A DNA stretch of 7,578 bases, from assembly GCA_934090595.1 (NCBI GenBank), contig CAKOJO010000055.1:1-7578 (forward strand), given 5' to 3'. The translations under genes were made by a program, and so were the position numbers. The stretch is from an uncultured Bacilli bacterium. Lineage in GTDB: Bacteria > Bacillota_I > Bacilli_A > RF39 > UBA660. Shown piece by piece: positions 7,415 through 7,578 of this stretch. Each line of letters starts with the position of its first letter. Position 1 is the stretch's first letter. Below the pieces are notes generated by a model. The model saw nothing but the letters and a program-made list of their open reading frames with translations. It was not told where the DNA came from and ran no database searches.

Positions 7415-7465
7415 ATTCCAAAGTGCAAATATTGCACTTTGAATTATCTTAATTTGCACTTTGAA
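7414..7465. repeat. Three copies of TTGCACTTTG upstream of fic, operator-like
   Basis: CAAAGTGCAA (7419-7428) and TTGCACTTTG (7432-7441) form a perfect inverted repeat with 10-base arms around ATA. With one bulged C the arms extend through AATTC / GAATT (7414-7445). A third copy, TTGCACTTTGAA (7454-7465), repeats the right arm directly 22 bases further on, about two helical turns. This pattern suits a dimeric DNA-binding protein. No regulator gene is visible in the window, so the ligand is unknown. Confidence 0.6.
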
Positions 7466-7481
7466 AAACAAGATTCACAAT

Positions 7482-7496
7482 AAAAAAAGAACCAAT
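7482..7496 (-). repeat. Half of a terminator, shared with the operon end
   Basis: The 15-mer AAAAAAAGAACCAAT occurs here and at 14-28. At the left copy it is the T-tract and 3' arm of a complete minus-strand terminator. Here no matching 5' arm follows, and a putative insertion-sequence end begins 12 bases further on. It may be a terminator of an upstream minus-strand gene that was cut by the insertion. Confidence 0.5.
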
Positions 7497-7528
7497 AATT
7501 AAATGAAATGCACCCTTTAGGGTAGACA

Positions 7529-7557
7529 TTCAAAAAAGAACTATTTTATGATAGAAT
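7529..7557 (+). promoter_or_regulatory. Promoter of the gene leaving the right edge
   Basis: TTCAAA (7529-7534, 4 of 6 matches), 17 bases, then TAGAAT (7552-7557, 5 of 6) with an upstream TG that makes it an extended -10. Transcription would start near 7564, about ten bases before the end of the AGGAGG ribosome binding site. Confidence 0.55.
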
Positions 7558-7577
7558 ACACTTCCGAAAGGAGGTGT
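7558..7577 (+). promoter_or_regulatory. GAAA-loop hairpin covering a ribosome binding site
   Basis: ACACTTCC (7558-7565) pairs with GGAGGTGT (7570-7577) over 8 bp with one U-G wobble and a GAAA tetraloop. It buries most of the AGGAGG site. The left arm lies almost wholly before the predicted start near 7564, so the promoter's own transcript could not form it while a transcript entering from outside could. Confidence 0.6.
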
Positions 7578-7578
7578 T

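Larger units (their letters stand above)
7509..7578 (+). mobile_element. Probable left end of an IS3/IS150-like insertion sequence (partial)
   Basis: From 7509 the sequence reads TGCACCC-TTTAGGGTAGACA, resembling the TGnACC... TAGACA termini of IS150-group elements of the IS3 family. This resemblance is from memory and not from a search. Next come a promoter-like TTCAAA-17-TAGAAT (7529-7557) and the ribosome binding site AAAGGAGG (7567-7574), so a rightward gene, presumably the first transposase reading frame, should start just past the window. No transposase residue is visible here, so the identity is provisional. An ordinary gene with a structured leader is the alternative. Confidence 0.5.

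Noticed and set aside
7261..7452. 63-residue plus-strand reading frame
   Set aside because: It lies opposite the fic remnant and its operator region, is hydrophobic from AT-rich codons, and has no convincing ribosome binding site.

Overview
The window is AT-rich and comes from a low-GC Gram-positive bacterium (Bacillota, Bacilli- or Mollicutes-related). The evidence is the heat-shock gene order, two HrcA/CIRCE operators, strong AGGAGG-type ribosome binding sites, and a DnaK lacking the roughly 24-residue N-terminal insertion of Gram-negative DnaKs. UGA is used as a stop (hrcA, pepF) and tryptophan is TGG, so the genetic code is the standard bacterial one and not that of Mycoplasma. The species cannot be named from this sequence alone.

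Region 1 (about 1-6575, all on the minus strand) is one heat-shock operon read from right to left: hrcA - grpE - dnaK - pepF - dnaJ. It starts from a perfect TTGACA-17-TATAAT promoter. That promoter is bracketed by two CIRCE operators, one over the -35 box and one at the transcription start running up to the hrcA ribosome binding site. The genes are separated by only 10 to about 55 bases. The unusual member is an M3-family oligoendopeptidase (pepF) between dnaK and dnaJ; it puts an intracellular peptidase under the same heat-shock control as the DnaK/DnaJ/GrpE chaperone machine. The dnaK-pepF gap can fold into two mutually exclusive hairpins, one of which would hide the pepF ribosome binding site. 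The operon ends in a hairpin (66-90) followed by a good intrinsic terminator (14-43).

Region 2 (6622-7363, minus strand) is a Fic-family (AMP-transferase type) gene with an intact HPFQDGNGRVGR active-site motif and an N-terminal TNYMEG inhibitory motif. It is broken twice: an in-frame TAA between the inhibitory part and the Fic core, and a one-base shift at an A8 run just after the active-site region. Three copies of the 10-mer TTGCACTTTG lie upstream and look like an operator.

Region 3 (7465-7578) holds half of a terminator-like sequence. It shares an exact 15-mer with the operon terminator at the other end of the window. It is followed at about 7509 by what looks like the left end of an IS3/IS150-like insertion sequence reading rightwards out of the window. 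Its last bases carry a promoter and a ribosome binding site buried in a GAAA-loop hairpin, arranged so that only read-through transcripts could form the hairpin.
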